Source: Owenia fusiformis (taxonomy: Eukaryota; Annelida; Polychaeta; Sabellida; Oweniidae). From it: a stretch of 64,000 nucleotides of DNA. Shown piece by piece: positions 1 through 12,400 of the stretch. Both the position numbers and the translations under genes were made by a program. The notes below the pieces were generated by a model. That model was not told the DNA's origin. It ran no database searches and was given only the letters and a program-made list of their open reading frames with translations. Each line of letters opens with the position of its first letter. Position 1 is the first letter of the stretch. The stretch lies in the NCBI GenBank assembly GCA_903813345.2, contig CAIIXF020000247.1, positions 36,001 through 100,000 of the forward strand, given 5' to 3'.

Positions 1-1783
1 ACATCTTTACAAATATCCGCAGGTAACGACGTATCTTCCATCAGGTAGGGACTAATTGTGGATCAGGTTTTCTTATGGTTTTCTCGTAAATGCCGTTCCT
101 CTCATTTGTGTTCGTTAATTCCGTGTAATGATTATTCCTGAATGAAGTATGAGCTCCAAGAGATATTGATCCTATTATGGAACTCTGGTGTACCTGTGCT
201 ATATATGTCCAATATTCTCAGACAGGTGAATTATTTTGCAAGAGAAGCAGTGCCAAGGATTTTTTCCCTCTGTAAAGATCTACCGGTGTATTACATTACA
301 AATTAAGTTTTAAATTGTATCCCAATTTTTCTAAAATTCTCAAATAAATGAAAAAGTTGCAAATGGATTTCCAACTCTGAAAAGAATTGTTTGTCAAATG
401 TGCACGGCAACTGGTTGCTTCGATGCTATGAAAATCACGGATCTCAATTTACTGCTGTTTGATGTTTTGCGAGGATCTCCACACCAAATCCTGATCTCTA
501 CTTTAATAAGACCTTTATTGTGAAATGTTATCCTTGACTGATAGTAGTTATCAAAGTATCTATTAAATTGGAGGTAGAAACAACATCTCCATCAGCGTAC
601 CTTCACCTTGACTTTGTTTTCCTCTATCCACACTTAAGAAAATTCCAATTATCGAATTCCAAACTGTCAATCAAATTTGATTCAACCAATCAACCTAAAG
701 TTTTCACACTTCAAAACCAAACAGAAAACGTGTTCATTGCCAACAGGCCAGTAAACCTGTTTTGTTTATATTGCATGATAAATGTCACTCAGTTTCTCCC
801 ACTCCTCTTAGATAATTCTACAATTGGTTTAATTCTAGAACCCAGAATTTGCATCTATGACATTATAATTGCACAATCATTCCCATTTTAAGTAAATTTC
901 CAATATTATTGAATTAAGCTTAGAGTTCTTCATTTCTGCTTTTATCAACTTCCTTCGATACCTGACAACACATAAAATAACTCATTACCGGGCCTTGAAT
1001 AAAACTTTGGATGTGACTACTCCTTGCTTTTTCTCAAAAGAATAAATGGTCTGGTTTTCTGGCATTTATTTCCAATGTAATGTGTTTACTGCATGTCTGT
1101 TTACTTTATTCCTTGCTGTTTTCCCTCTTTTTCACTCTAATTCTCATTTGAAAACGCAACAACAATGTGATTCTATGCTACTGCAAAACTCTGCTCACAA
1201 CCAAGAACAAACTGAGGACTCAACGACTCTTGGAAACATTTGGAATGTAATACAACAAAACAACCAAAGAAAGGAGAAAACACAAGGAGCAAAACAATAA
1301 AAACAAATCAATATGCCCCACGCATACATTTAAGAGGAACCATTAAAAAATTGTGAGAAACACGATTTAAGAAATCAATGATTTTACTGTTTCATTATTT
1401 TCATGTCATCTGAATTGGTATCAAGTGCTACCACTTTTATCGCAGTACAATAATCCACTTCAGCCTCAAAGGATCAGTGAAAGGTAAATAATGTTACAAA
1501 ATGTACAAATATCAGTTGAATATACAGAATTGCAATTTGTGAGATTAAAATCATCATATTTGCAGTATATGAACTCCCAGGGCTTACATTCGACATGTAA
1601 CAACAATATCACTGAATATGATGATTGTTAATTATAGTGATGAATTGTACAGTTCTCATTCTGGTATTTTCTGGTATTGTACATATTTTCATTTTCCCTT
1701 TCTAATACTGTGAAATTTCTATTGCTAACCTACGGCACATGATCAGAATACAAAATATGAATAGAAGTAAATATAACATATTT

Positions 1784-1789
1784 TTTATT
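1784..1789 (-). terminator. Poly(A) signal AATAAA (distal)
   Basis: Second AATAAA on the minus strand, about 170 nt past the stop codon. In AT-rich DNA such hexamers also arise by chance. Confidence 0.45.
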
Positions 1790-1873
1790 CAATAAATAGC
1801 TAATCAATTAACAAATTATAATTTTGAATTGAAATCATTTCCCTGAATTTAGTACATGTATTTTACAAAATTG

Positions 1874-1879
1874 TTTATT
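1874..1879 (-). terminator. Poly(A) signal AATAAA (proximal)
   Basis: AATAAA on the minus strand, about 80 nt past the TAA of the 754-codon ORF; with the next signal it suggests a short 3' UTR ending the transcript here. Confidence 0.5.
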
Positions 1880-1956
1880 GCTATTTGAATGCTATTATAA
1901 CATACAGGTCACATAGAAAAATTAGATTTTAATCCTTTTCACATCCCTTGTATTGT

Positions 1957-4221
1957 TTACATTTGATCTTCAATATTGTTCCTCAATTTGCAGCTCTCAG
2001 TCAATTGTCTTCTGCATTTTTCCATCTTTTCAGTACTTGAGATTTCATTATTCATGGAGTGATACCCACTGTTTACATAATGATGTCTGCTAATTTCCGA
2101 TGCATTATGGGAAGCAGGAGTATACAGTATAGGTTCCTCTATAGCGCTTCTGAGATCACCTAAACATAAGTGTTCCTTATTCTTAGAATGAGATCTTTCA
2201 CCAAGCATCTTATGATATGGTTCATTTGTCAAATTACAAGAATGATGGCTGTTATATGACTTTGAAGATGGCATGGCTTTGGCAATGAGTTTTGCTTTGG
2301 AATGGTCTTCCAACAAGTACCTAGGGACATTGTCAGCATGAGAATCATATTTTTGGGCATTGTCAGTAGCAAATCCATTTGTGTAATTTGAATAATTTTG
2401 TGAGTGATGTCCAAAATAGGGAATGCTGGTTACATTTTCTGTATCATAGTCCAGTCTCCTGGAAACAGTCTCCATGTTTTGCCACCTGCTTGGCTGCTTT
2501 ACATTATGGGTAAACATATTTCCTTTAGCTTCAGTTCTATATTGAATATCTTCATTTATTTCTTTTACTTGCTTCAAAAGAGATTTCAACATTTCAGCTT
2601 TGAGTTTCCTTCTTTCTCGTCTGGCAAAATTTGGTGTTTGGGTGGACATAGATGTTTGTGCCCCAAAATAATTTTTAGTTGAGTCAAGTGTGTTATATTC
2701 AAGATGTTCATGCATTTTGGTAACCTTTGCATTATGCTGTTGCCGATGTGAACAACAATTATCATCTTGTCCTTTCAAAGATTTACTCTCAGTTTCACCT
2801 TCAAATGGTGCTGTCTTTTCAAATTTTTTGGTATGTTTAGTTGAAGTATCAGAGACTGTACTCAAACATTCTGATTTTTCATTTAATGATTGAGATCCCA
2901 ATGATTCAAACTGAGTTAGAAGTTCATCTGTTTGTACTTCTGCCTCACAGATTGTTTGACTCATGCTGTCACAAACATCTGGTCGAGTATTAGGCTCATT
3001 TTGTCCAAGTGTCACATTATCCAATGAGGATTGAAAGTATTTCGTTTTAGTCTGTGTACCTGTATGATTCACTGTTTGAGTACCCATAGTTGTAGACGAC
3101 ACACCTGTACACTGTTCGATAGAGTCATTAGCATCTGTATGTTCCGAGACAACATTATATGATGTTTTCAATAGATGCTTATATTGGCCATCCATTCCAT
3201 CTCTTTTCATATCATAACTATATTGTTTTCTATTCAGAATATGCTTTCTGTGTTCAGATATATTTTCTGGATCATACGTCCCATTTATGCAAACATCATG
3301 TTCAACATTATCAACATGTTTTGTATGTTTAGATTCATTGTTCTGTTCTTGGTGCAAATGGGAACATCTGTCACTTTCGTTGTGTTCCAATGTGTCAATG
3401 ATAGCAAACATAGTTTCACGATTATCCCTTATTCTTGCTTCACTGGACAGTGTATCCCCTGAAACAGACACCTTAGAATGTGTGTCTCCCAAAAGAGACC
3501 CCTTAGATTGTGTGTCACCTAAGGGGGATCTCTGTTTCACTGAATTCGTTCCAGAATCTACTTCTACTGGAGTCCTAAAATGTGGAATCCAAGTATTGTC
3601 ATTTATACCTTTGAGAAGAGGTCTTCTGGATTCATTTGTCATTCTTGTTGATGTTAATGGATGAAGAGATGATGCATCCATTGATATGTCTGGTGAACAA
3701 TTGAAGTCATACAAATCAGAGGTGTCAGTCATATCTATCTGATGGTTCTTTAAAATAGTCACAATATCCTGCAGGGTATTAAGATCATCAGTAGCCACTG
3801 ATTCTTGAATCGAGATGTCAGACATTGCACCACTTGACTTCATCTTTGTATCCCATTGTTCAGGACAACTTCTGTCATCAGCTGCAAATGGTGCTCTATC
3901 TGACTGATTGTTTTCAGCCATGAAATCAATAATTGGACATTCTTTGATATCCTCAACTTTCTGAGTTGCTGCTGAAGATGGAAGTAGTATATCTTTCCCA
4001 GAGTGCAACTCTGTCCGATAATGTGAGGAATTCTGGGAAGTATCAGTCACATGGCTGGGACTAGTGTATGAGCGATCTCGTACAATTTTAGAGAATTTCG
4101 ATATCCTTGGTGTTGGCCAGTCCTCAGTGCTTGTGCAAGCATCATTTCTGGGGTTCACACTTTGTAATCCAGAATTTCTATATGCAGAATTCTGAACTGT
4201 TGACATTTTAATATCATCCAT
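1957..4221 (-). CDS. 754-codon disordered ORF: alternative C-terminal exon or separate protein
   Basis: One uninterrupted reading frame ending in TAA, with an in-frame stop at 4249-4251 just upstream. I recognise no known domain. The protein is rich in Ser, Thr, Asn, His and Asp, with no membrane segment or KASH tail. Residues 231-260 are three 10-residue repeats (RSPLGDTQSK, GSLLGDTHSK, VSVSGDTLSS). Residues 379-431 and 520-530 hold GTQT, TGTQTKT, SQT, VQT, AQT and STQT, which resemble dynein light chain LC8 sites. Residues 533-565 form a basic-then-amphipathic helix. A possible acceptor (ATTTCCAG at 4231-4238) would need a phase-2 partner, but exon 88 ends in phase 0; the internal CAG before Asn11 would be in phase but lacks a good pyrimidine tract. 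The first ATG context is weak; Met6 is better. Strand and position favour a 3' exon of the nesprin gene, unproven. Confidence 0.72.
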   Translation of the reverse strand: MDDIKMSTVQNSAYRNSGLQSVNPRNDACTSTEDWPTPRISKFSKIVRDRSYTSPSHVTDTSQNSSHYRTELHSGKDILLPSSAATQKVEDIKECPIIDFMAENNQSDRAPFAADDRSCPEQWDTKMKSSGAMSDISIQESVATDDLNTLQDIVTILKNHQIDMTDTSDLYDFNCSPDISMDASSLHPLTSTRMTNESRRPLLKGINDNTWIPHFRTPVEVDSGTNSVKQRSPLGDTQSKGSLLGDTHSKVSVSGDTLSSEARIRDNRETMFAIIDTLEHNESDRCSHLHQEQNNESKHTKHVDNVEHDVCINGTYDPENISEHRKHILNRKQYSYDMKRDGMDGQYKHLLKTSYNVVSEHTDANDSIEQCTGVSSTTMGTQTVNHTGTQTKTKYFQSSLDNVTLGQNEPNTRPDVCDSMSQTICEAEVQTDELLTQFESLGSQSLNEKSECLSTVSDTSTKHTKKFEKTAPFEGETESKSLKGQDDNCCSHRQQHNAKVTKMHEHLEYNTLDSTKNYFGAQTSMSTQTPNFARRERRKLKAEMLKSLLKQVKEINEDIQYRTEAKGNMFTHNVKQPSRWQNMETVSRRLDYDTENVTSIPYFGHHSQNYSNYTNGFATDNAQKYDSHADNVPRYLLEDHSKAKLIAKAMPSSKSYNSHHSCNLTNEPYHKMLGERSHSKNKEHLCLGDLRSAIEEPILYTPASHNASEISRHHYVNSGYHSMNNEISSTEKMEKCRRQLTESCKLRNNIEDQM

Positions 4222-5949
4222 CGAAACACTGGAAATATGTCTTGTAATTCAGATGTCCATTGATTTGATTCACCCTTGGTGAATGTGTATGATGTCTTGT
4301 ATAATGTGATTCTACTGTGAATCTGTCAGAATAGTAGAAGTCTTATAGACTAGCAGTGTTGTGTTTCTAATCATCACCACATGTCAATCTTCCTCTATGT
4401 CACTTACTTGTTGAGTCTATAATATAACAATATGTCATCTTCATATTATTGCAATTAGCACATATTACTGTAATGGTGTGACTGACTGTACAGTATATGA
4501 TATTTGCTCAGCTATACAAATCGCTCGAATATTAGAGACCACTTTTGGTTTCAATACTCATTAACTATAAAATACCTGAATTAGTGATAGCATTGGGATT
4601 AAACAGTGGAGCATTATTTATGAACTGAGTCTAAAGTCCAAGTATAAAACATAAGAGGCTGAATTAATGAGATCAAGTGGGATTGGATAAACATTCACAT
4701 TTCAAATAGAAACTATGTTGTAAATGGGCGATAAGAAAACAAAATCGTTGAAAGTGTCAACTCTATTTGATTAGCCCAGAAATGGTTGATACATGACATT
4801 TTACTTCATGTTCTTGTAATTCTTAATATAATCATTTCTGGAAAGTGTGTTCATATGATTATATAAATGAACCAAACCAAAACATAAAACTATAAACATA
4901 ATATCAAATGATAATACGACAAAATATAACATACCTTTTTCTACCTATTTCTAATCTTCAAAACACTGTAGTATAACTGAAGAGAATATCATTTATAACG
5001 CTTTATATTAGAGACACTGCTATCTGTTCATCAATATGTATAATAGGAAAACTTAGATTGCCTGGCATTGCATGTGGCATGCAATTTATAATTCATACAG
5101 ATACATCAAAGAATATATCAATATAAAACACTTAATGTATTTCCAATATTTTCATTTGGAAGGTTCAAGTGAAAGCATACTTATCACAGTCACTGCATAC
5201 TTATATATCTTATCCATAACTAAAGAACACTTAAAATCAATCAAATCTTAAAACTTTTACATTCCTGATAAATTTATTGAATCCTTCTAAAATATGGTTA
5301 CCATGGAAATACTTCTTATATGACACCCATAATGACTGCCAGAACCAACAGATGAAAGTTATCCCAGAAATATTTGCCCATAATATAAATAAAGTGCAAA
5401 AGTATTAACCATATCTGCTTTTTGTCACATTTGATCTTTTACTGCTTCAACCAATCATTGCTTCAAAAGCATTACATATCATACTGAAATATTGGTAAGC
5501 ATTAAAAATAACATTCAAAATAACATCTTGAAAAAAATAGAAGAAAACCTGAAAACAGTATTCCCCCATTGTGTCTCAAATCAGCATTGTCTCCACTTTT
5601 AGATAATGCAAAGCTGCAAGACAAATATGTAAATGGGACACACAACAGAGAAAAACATTTCAAATGAGAAATACAAACCAGTGTATAATATTACAACGAT
5701 ATTAACATAAATGAAGTTGAGCATTATGTATCACATAATTCTCATTTCCACAATGTATAATAGTGCACAATGTGTCTATTATCAAATAATTCTACTATAT
5801 CAATCTTCAAGATGTCAAAGTGACATTGTAAAACCAATCAAAATAGGAACAGAAAAAAACTCTGAAAGCAATAATGAACCATGCAATTTTGTTAATAAGC
5901 GTATGTATAATATTACAATTCTTAAAGTATTCAATAACTCTCCACCTAC
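4222..5949. other. Gap between exon 88 and the 754-codon ORF
   Basis: AT-rich, 1.7 kb. Holds a possible 9-nt micro-exon (4408-4416) and a splice-flanked 65-nt stretch (5549-5613) that would introduce a stop after exon 88. No other coding signal. Confidence 0.5.
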
Positions 5950-6435
5950 CTTTATTTCTTCTGCACGATCTGCAACAGTGACATCTATATCGTTATGAAT
6001 TCTTTCAATGTCAGTTTCCAATTTTTCAACATTTGCATTGAGATCTTTAAACTGCGTGTGGTAATCCAGTATTTCAGACAGCCAATCAGATCTTGAGGAT
6101 ATCAACTTATCTATTCTTTCAAGAACCGATTTATGTCCATTTTGAATTTCTTCAATGTCTGCATCTGCTATCTCAGCTGTGTGGGATGTAAGTTGAGTAT
6201 GTTGCTCAAACAGAGATTCTATACTTGGTTGTTTGGCTTTAATATCTTGTTGGGAGTCTTTCAATTGTTGGAGCTCATGTTCAGCTGCATCCATGTGTAG
6301 TTTGGCAGGTTTGGACTCAAATTCCTGAAGATCAGCCTCTCTAGCATTAAGCCACTCATGGAGTTGTGTCTTCTGTTTCTCCACTGTCTGCCATTGTTTC
6401 AGTAACTCCTTCAGTTTGCTCACCACCTCAGTCAC
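5950..6435 (-). CDS. SYNE1: Exon 88: last spectrin exon in the window (162 codons)
   Basis: Phase 0 to 0, acceptor TATTCCAG, donor AAG|GTAGGT. VVSKLKELLKQWQTVEKQK, LHEWLNAREADLQEFE and SSRSDWLSEILDYHTQFK. Its true 3' partner is uncertain: the 754-codon ORF downstream does not join in frame at its best acceptor, so the KASH isoform probably continues beyond the window. Confidence 0.9.
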
Positions 6436-9400
6436 CTGGAATATTACCCATAATGCAATGTTAGAAGCAGACGGCCTATATTCCACATTTGGATGGATCG
6501 TGGATAGTTAATACTGTAGGGCTTAGGATTGCATATGGCTATTTCAGTATGGCTTATTCATATCAGCTTTCGAATTATTTGATTGACTTTGTTATAAGAT
6601 CTTAACTCACATGCTTATGTAAGGTATCACTAGAAGGAGTCTATCTTAAGTCTGTCCATAGAGTAATATTTTAACCATCATAGAATTAATACCTTGTCAA
6701 TACTAGTTGATAGTTGATCATTGGTATGTTCAGCAAGGGTAGTAAGCTCAGAGGTTGTGCTCAGGTCCAGTTGTTCCAGGCTCTCTATGCTTCCCATACT
6801 GGCACACCTCTGTTGTTGACTGCTCAGCTTCTGTTTGTAGGCATCTAGTTCAATTGACATCTCCTACAACGTCAAGTATAGTCACATATAGAGTGAAATC
6901 TGTATATCCAAACACCTCTCTAATCTGAACATCTTTCGAGGTGGGCACTTTCTTGGTCCTAATTTTATCATTATTTTACATATTATGAAACCTTGAAATG
7001 TGAACACCTGCTATACTGAACACTTTTGGCTGGTCTAAGAGGTGGATTAGACATGTTAATGTAAATCCAATCCTGAACATCTTGGGAAATGACAATCATC
7101 CTGTAAGTCTTATTGACAAACACCATGGTAAACTGAACAACTACAACTATGCCAAGTACAAGCTTTTATCAGTTTATATTATTTTCCATCAAGAAATCAG
7201 GAGAGTTCACTTACATTAGCAGAGGTCAGTAGCTGTTCACAATGTTCTAGTGAGTTGGTGACCAGGGGTTCTATAGTACTAGCCCATGTACTCCAAGAGC
7301 CTTCCATGTAAACTTGGCAATCCTGTACGGTCGCTTTATACTCTTCCCATCTTTCTAAGATCTCAGCTAGACGCTCCTGGAGACAAATCATCCAATCAAT
7401 TATGACATTGTGAAAACTGAATAAACTGATTGAGTATCTGTAGTTTTAGCTGTTGATAAACTCTTCTGGTAACTTTGATGGACGCATTTCTAGATTTACA
7501 TTGTTTTTTTATTTACATTGCTTTCTACATTTTTGTATAAACATATGAGTTGAATTATTTGAATAAAGAATTATCAAAGAATAAATGATTAACACTTTTA
7601 AAAACAGCACACCCAAATTAATTAAACAAAAAAGATTTGGTATTCAATCTATAAACAAAACAACTGCATAATTTTAAAGTAATAACTGGGTTATCCAATC
7701 ATTATTCATCCAAACATATGTCACAATCAGCAACTGATTAATATATTATTGCGATATCCATACATTAAAAACCAAAAGCAAAATTGTTATGCATCCACAT
7801 TATATGATACTTTTGATTATACAATTTAATATTACAATATGATTGTAAAATAATAACATGCTATTTTAAAATATGTAAACATAGAGAAATCCAATAAAAA
7901 CAAACTGCAAAAAATCTGTTTCACACAAAATTCAATGTGCATATGAAAAAATGTGCACATGGGATGGTTATTAAAATTGAGACAATTACAAACTCTGATA
8001 AAATATGATAATTGTGCAGTATATGCCCACCTTGATGTTTTAGATTGTCAATTATGTAATCATCCATTTTATTGCCTGATGTGGTATTATTATGAAAATT
8101 GGGTTACTAAGCTTCCTCCATGTGAAGTTTAAATAACACATTGTAAAATAACTATCGAACTTTACTTATTTATTTTTTATTGCATAAAATAATAATGTAC
8201 TATATACATGTCTATATAATCTTTTTGAGCTATGTAATACTAAATATGTCTAGTTGGTATGGCTAATATATTTGTATTGTGAATCAATTCATATTCAACT
8301 GAACTTAACAGATTCAGTTTTTAGCAGACTTTCAAAATTTTCTATGACAATAATGTCAACAATTATAATTTGTACATTTGTGTATTTCTGGATTTCTAGC
8401 CATAAGTGTGAAAAACATTTTCATCTTTCCTTATTTCTCAGACAGAGTCCATGTTTACACGAGTAGATAACTCAGTAGTTTTTTGATTATTTTCAATGTC
8501 TCATCAGTTAAATGTCCATCTTTCTAAATAATAAATGTCCAATTTTTCAAGGTGGGTGCCAGAAGTGTATTCTTGTACGTGTAATACATTTAATAGGCAT
8601 GAATTGTGAGACAAAAGTGTAACACGGACACTTAAGGTTAGTGTCAGAGGGGACTTACAACCACAGCTTAAAAGAACAAGAGATCAAGGTGGTCCAGTCT
8701 CACCTAGCAACAAGAGCGTATAGTTAGTTGGCATGGCAACGGGATAGTATATTAGTGGTTGGCATGGCAATTATATATCAGCATCAGTAGGCGTGATATC
8801 AGGCTTTGATAAGGACCTTGACGAAGGATAACTATGGTGTTTATTAATATGCTTATGATCTTGTTATGGGAAATTCAATGAAAAGTTGACCTTCAAGGAA
8901 ACATGCCAGTTAACAGTATTACCAAAAGCAGTGAATCAACCAGAAACATACAGACAAGTTCATCCAATCAATTACAATTTCAAAAAATTCAAAACTTTGA
9001 AAAAAAATCTACAAAATATCTTTTTGTTTATTTCTTCTTATGAAAACTACTGAAACCTTAGAAACATAAGCTGTGCACATAACTTATTATGCGGCATAAT
9101 GCACTGATTAAAAATGCACAAAAATGATAATTAAAGGAACTTAATTGTGAGAAATATTGATACCTTGATTTGTTCAGCTGTGGCTTGTAAGCTAAGGTAG
9201 CTGTCTTCTAGGTTGCCAAGCTGGCTTTGAATCTGGGAAGTAAGCTGTGGATGTCGAGCGTGAGCCTTTAAAAGCTCATTTCCTTTTGCACTGACATCTG
9301 TTAGTCTCATTTGGAATTCTGTTATCTCACTAATCAAACCCTGTAAGGAGAATAAAAAGTTATCAGCAATATAGTCAAATTATGTAGTGTAAGCAGTAAT

Positions 9401-12400
9401 TTTCAATAGTTATTTTTGCAGCATTAAAAATCCTTGAAAATATTATGTATGTCAAGACATATATTTGTGAAGACAGTCAAAGGAAGGTAAACCTATAAGC
9501 TAAACTCTCACTAAGGAAATGACTTGAATAGTGAAATTAAAAAAAATCTATTCACATAAATATAAATCAAACTTACATTGTGTTTGCCAATCTGTTCTTT
9601 TGTCAATTCAATTGTAGTGACGTTGAGGGAATTGTGGGCCATCAGCTTCAGAGACATCTGGAGGACTATTTTCTCGCAATCTTGGAGGGCCTCCTGATAC
9701 GTCTGGTGGCATGTATGGGCAGCCCCCAAAGAACTAACACAACCCTAGTGAAAAACAATGAACAAAAAATAATTTTCATGGTACAATGAATACAGGATAA
9801 GTAGAAATCCCTGCTTCAAGTACAATTCCTGAGCCAATAAAAACCCAGATTTTATATTATGCATTTCTATACAATTAAGAATTTAAGAGTCAATGACATG
9901 CTTGTTTACTTTATTTTTTGATATATCCATCTACATTTTTGATTTCAAAACCTTTTGTAACTTATAACAATTCAGATATGTAACATAAAACCCACTTGTA
10001 CTTGTGGCTTAATGTTGTTATATTTCGTCTTGACCCCTGCCACTGATTGGCTAGCCTGGTCAGACCCACTGATAACTAATGATTTGAATTCTCTCTGAGA
10101 GACCTATCATGCTTTTCTCAATAACAATTAACTATCAGATTTTACGCATGTCTATACAATTAAGAATTTAAGAGTCAATAGCATACTTGTTTACTGTGTT
10201 TTGATATATCCATCCATTTTTGCCTCATTTTTAATTTCAAAACATGACAACCTTTTGTAACTCTTAATTCTGATATGTGACATTAAACCTACCTGTACTT
10301 GTGTCTTAATGTTGTTATATTTTGTCTTGACCCCTGCCACTGATTGGTTAGCCTGGTCAGACCCACTGGTGCTACTCAAGTCCTTGGCCTGCTCCTCAAG
10401 GTCATCAAGGACTCCCTGGTGCTCAAGCATTTCTTCATAGACTTTCTGAAATGTTAAGTTTAAGTTGAGTAAAGATGAATAGTTTTGAGTTTTGAGGGTT
10501 TCACATATACAAAATAGTAAAATGGTTGCTTGAACTACATAAAATGTCAGATATCTTATGAGAGTATATTATCTTACCTTATATCTCTCTAACTGGGTTT
10601 GCTTTTCAACCAACTCAGCTTTTGGGTCCATTTCCATGGCAACCAAGTTTTCCACATCAGCTAACCATTTCACAAATGTGCCATAACTCTGCTCGAAGCT
10701 GTTCCATTTATTGGACATCCCCTCGAGGGTGGTACTACACAAATTAAGCTGTTTATTTAACTGATCCCAATCACGTTTCAACTGGCTCGACTGTTCATTT
10801 AGAAGTTGTTGTCCAGAAGGCTGGGTTTTCTCAATTACTTTCTCAAGGCATTCGCAGACTTTATTAAGCTTCTGAAGACCTTCATCTTGTGTGCCGTGGA
10901 GAGCCTGCAATTAAAGTAGTTAGTAGATTATTATCTCCTTATCATATGCGTAATATATATTGCATTGTCATCATAGAACTTGCATAACTGGTATTGATAT
11001 AAGAGATTATGTGTTAGCATTATGTCATTCATGATGTAGAAGGAATTAATTTTTATTCAGAACTGCGGCAATATTTGAGACGTTCTCCAAGCAAAAGAAT
11101 GATTGCCTAAATGTTCTTAATGGTTAAATCTCCCACATTTGAAGCGATCATAATCCTCTGACTTACCCTGACTTTCTTGATACGTCCTTCAATTGCATGC
11201 CAGTCTCCACTCATATCATTACATAGCGACAGCTTCTGATTGGTTGAATCCAGCCATTCGCGACAGTCTAAACGCGCCTTTTCAAATGCATCATGGTCCT
11301 TTTGGAACTGAGAGAATCTAGATTTTGTGCGCTGGAAGAACATAGAATATATCAAACAAAATTTCCACAAAAAAAATTAAATTAAATCATAATCTGTTAA
11401 TAGACTATAAGTATTAAAAACTATTAACTACCAACTAATAATAGCAAGAACATATATAAAATATGGGTTGTATATGCTAATTTTGCATGTTAATCATAAG
11501 TAAAACAAATCCTTATTACCCAACTTGCACAAATAAAGTCAATACCGACATTAAAACCTTAGTTCTACACCCGCTTCTACGGTATAAAACCTTAAATCTA
11601 TGTCCCATTTCTAAAAAAACATCAGTTATTTAGTTATGTCCCATTTCTAAAAACATCAGTTATTTAGTTATTTCCTTTTGTTGGTCCTAGAAATTAATTC
11701 CATGCAACTACCCAAAGCGAACATGAGCAAATTACCATGAAGTTCACCCATACAACACCATTTTAATGCATTCATGTTGTGAAACATGTCCCAAAATACC
11801 GGATATGATCCATTCTCAACCCAATTTAGCTCTATCAGTGTTTATATTTTTTTTGTAGTATAAGCACATAACATGCATTTCTTTAGCCTTGGTCCATTTT
11901 AAAAATGTTTTGAGTAACTATATGCCATAACATTTGACTATGTTCCATATATAATTTATCAGCCAACACCAAGAATATTATCGCTAGTATGTAATGTTAG
12001 TGAGGTGATATACCTATTGAAAGCAATGGCTGATGGTGGACAATACATGTATTTTATGGTAATCATCCATTTCCAAGAATGTGTATTGTCTACCATTGCT
12101 TCATATGCTGTTTCAGAAACATTTGCTACTTTTAGATGTTATGTATCATATTAATAGGATTACTAAATGTACATATGGAAATCATTGTAAAGCACTGGTG
12201 AATCATATTGTGTCCATGATTGCATATTTAAGACAAGACTGCATATTTAATACAGTGAAACCTTTAAAGTGGAACAACTCTATTAGTGGAACACCTCTGT
12301 TAGTGGAACACTTTTCAGAGTCCGAAGACCAACTGACTTATTGTTAAATGAACTTCTGTAAGTGGAACACCTCCCAAGTGGAACACTTTTTAGAGGAACC

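Larger units (their letters stand above)
1..1956. other. 3' UTR and intergenic DNA, no gene seen
   Basis: AT-rich. No spectrin-like minus-strand exon and no convincing plus-strand gene. Two short plus-strand frames (568-891, 1046-1300) have no recognisable features. Confidence 0.6.

Noticed and set aside
568-891. 107-codon plus-strand ORF
   Set aside because: Isolated, AT-driven composition, no recognisable motif or splice context.
2101-2111. TGCATTATGGG inside the 754-codon ORF
   Set aside because: Lacks the CGTCTGCT block and lies in coding sequence, so not counted as a dispersed-element copy.
5549-5613. 65-nt stretch with acceptor and donor after exon 88
   Set aside because: In phase 0 it reads Leu-Cys-Ile-Ile-stop, and other phases do not fit exon 88; left as an unproven poison exon at most.
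8640-8800. Possible exon on the minus strand near CTAG|GTGAGA
   Set aside because: No acceptor-exon-donor order fits and translation shows no spectrin character; the TTGGCATGGCAA duplication explains the pattern.
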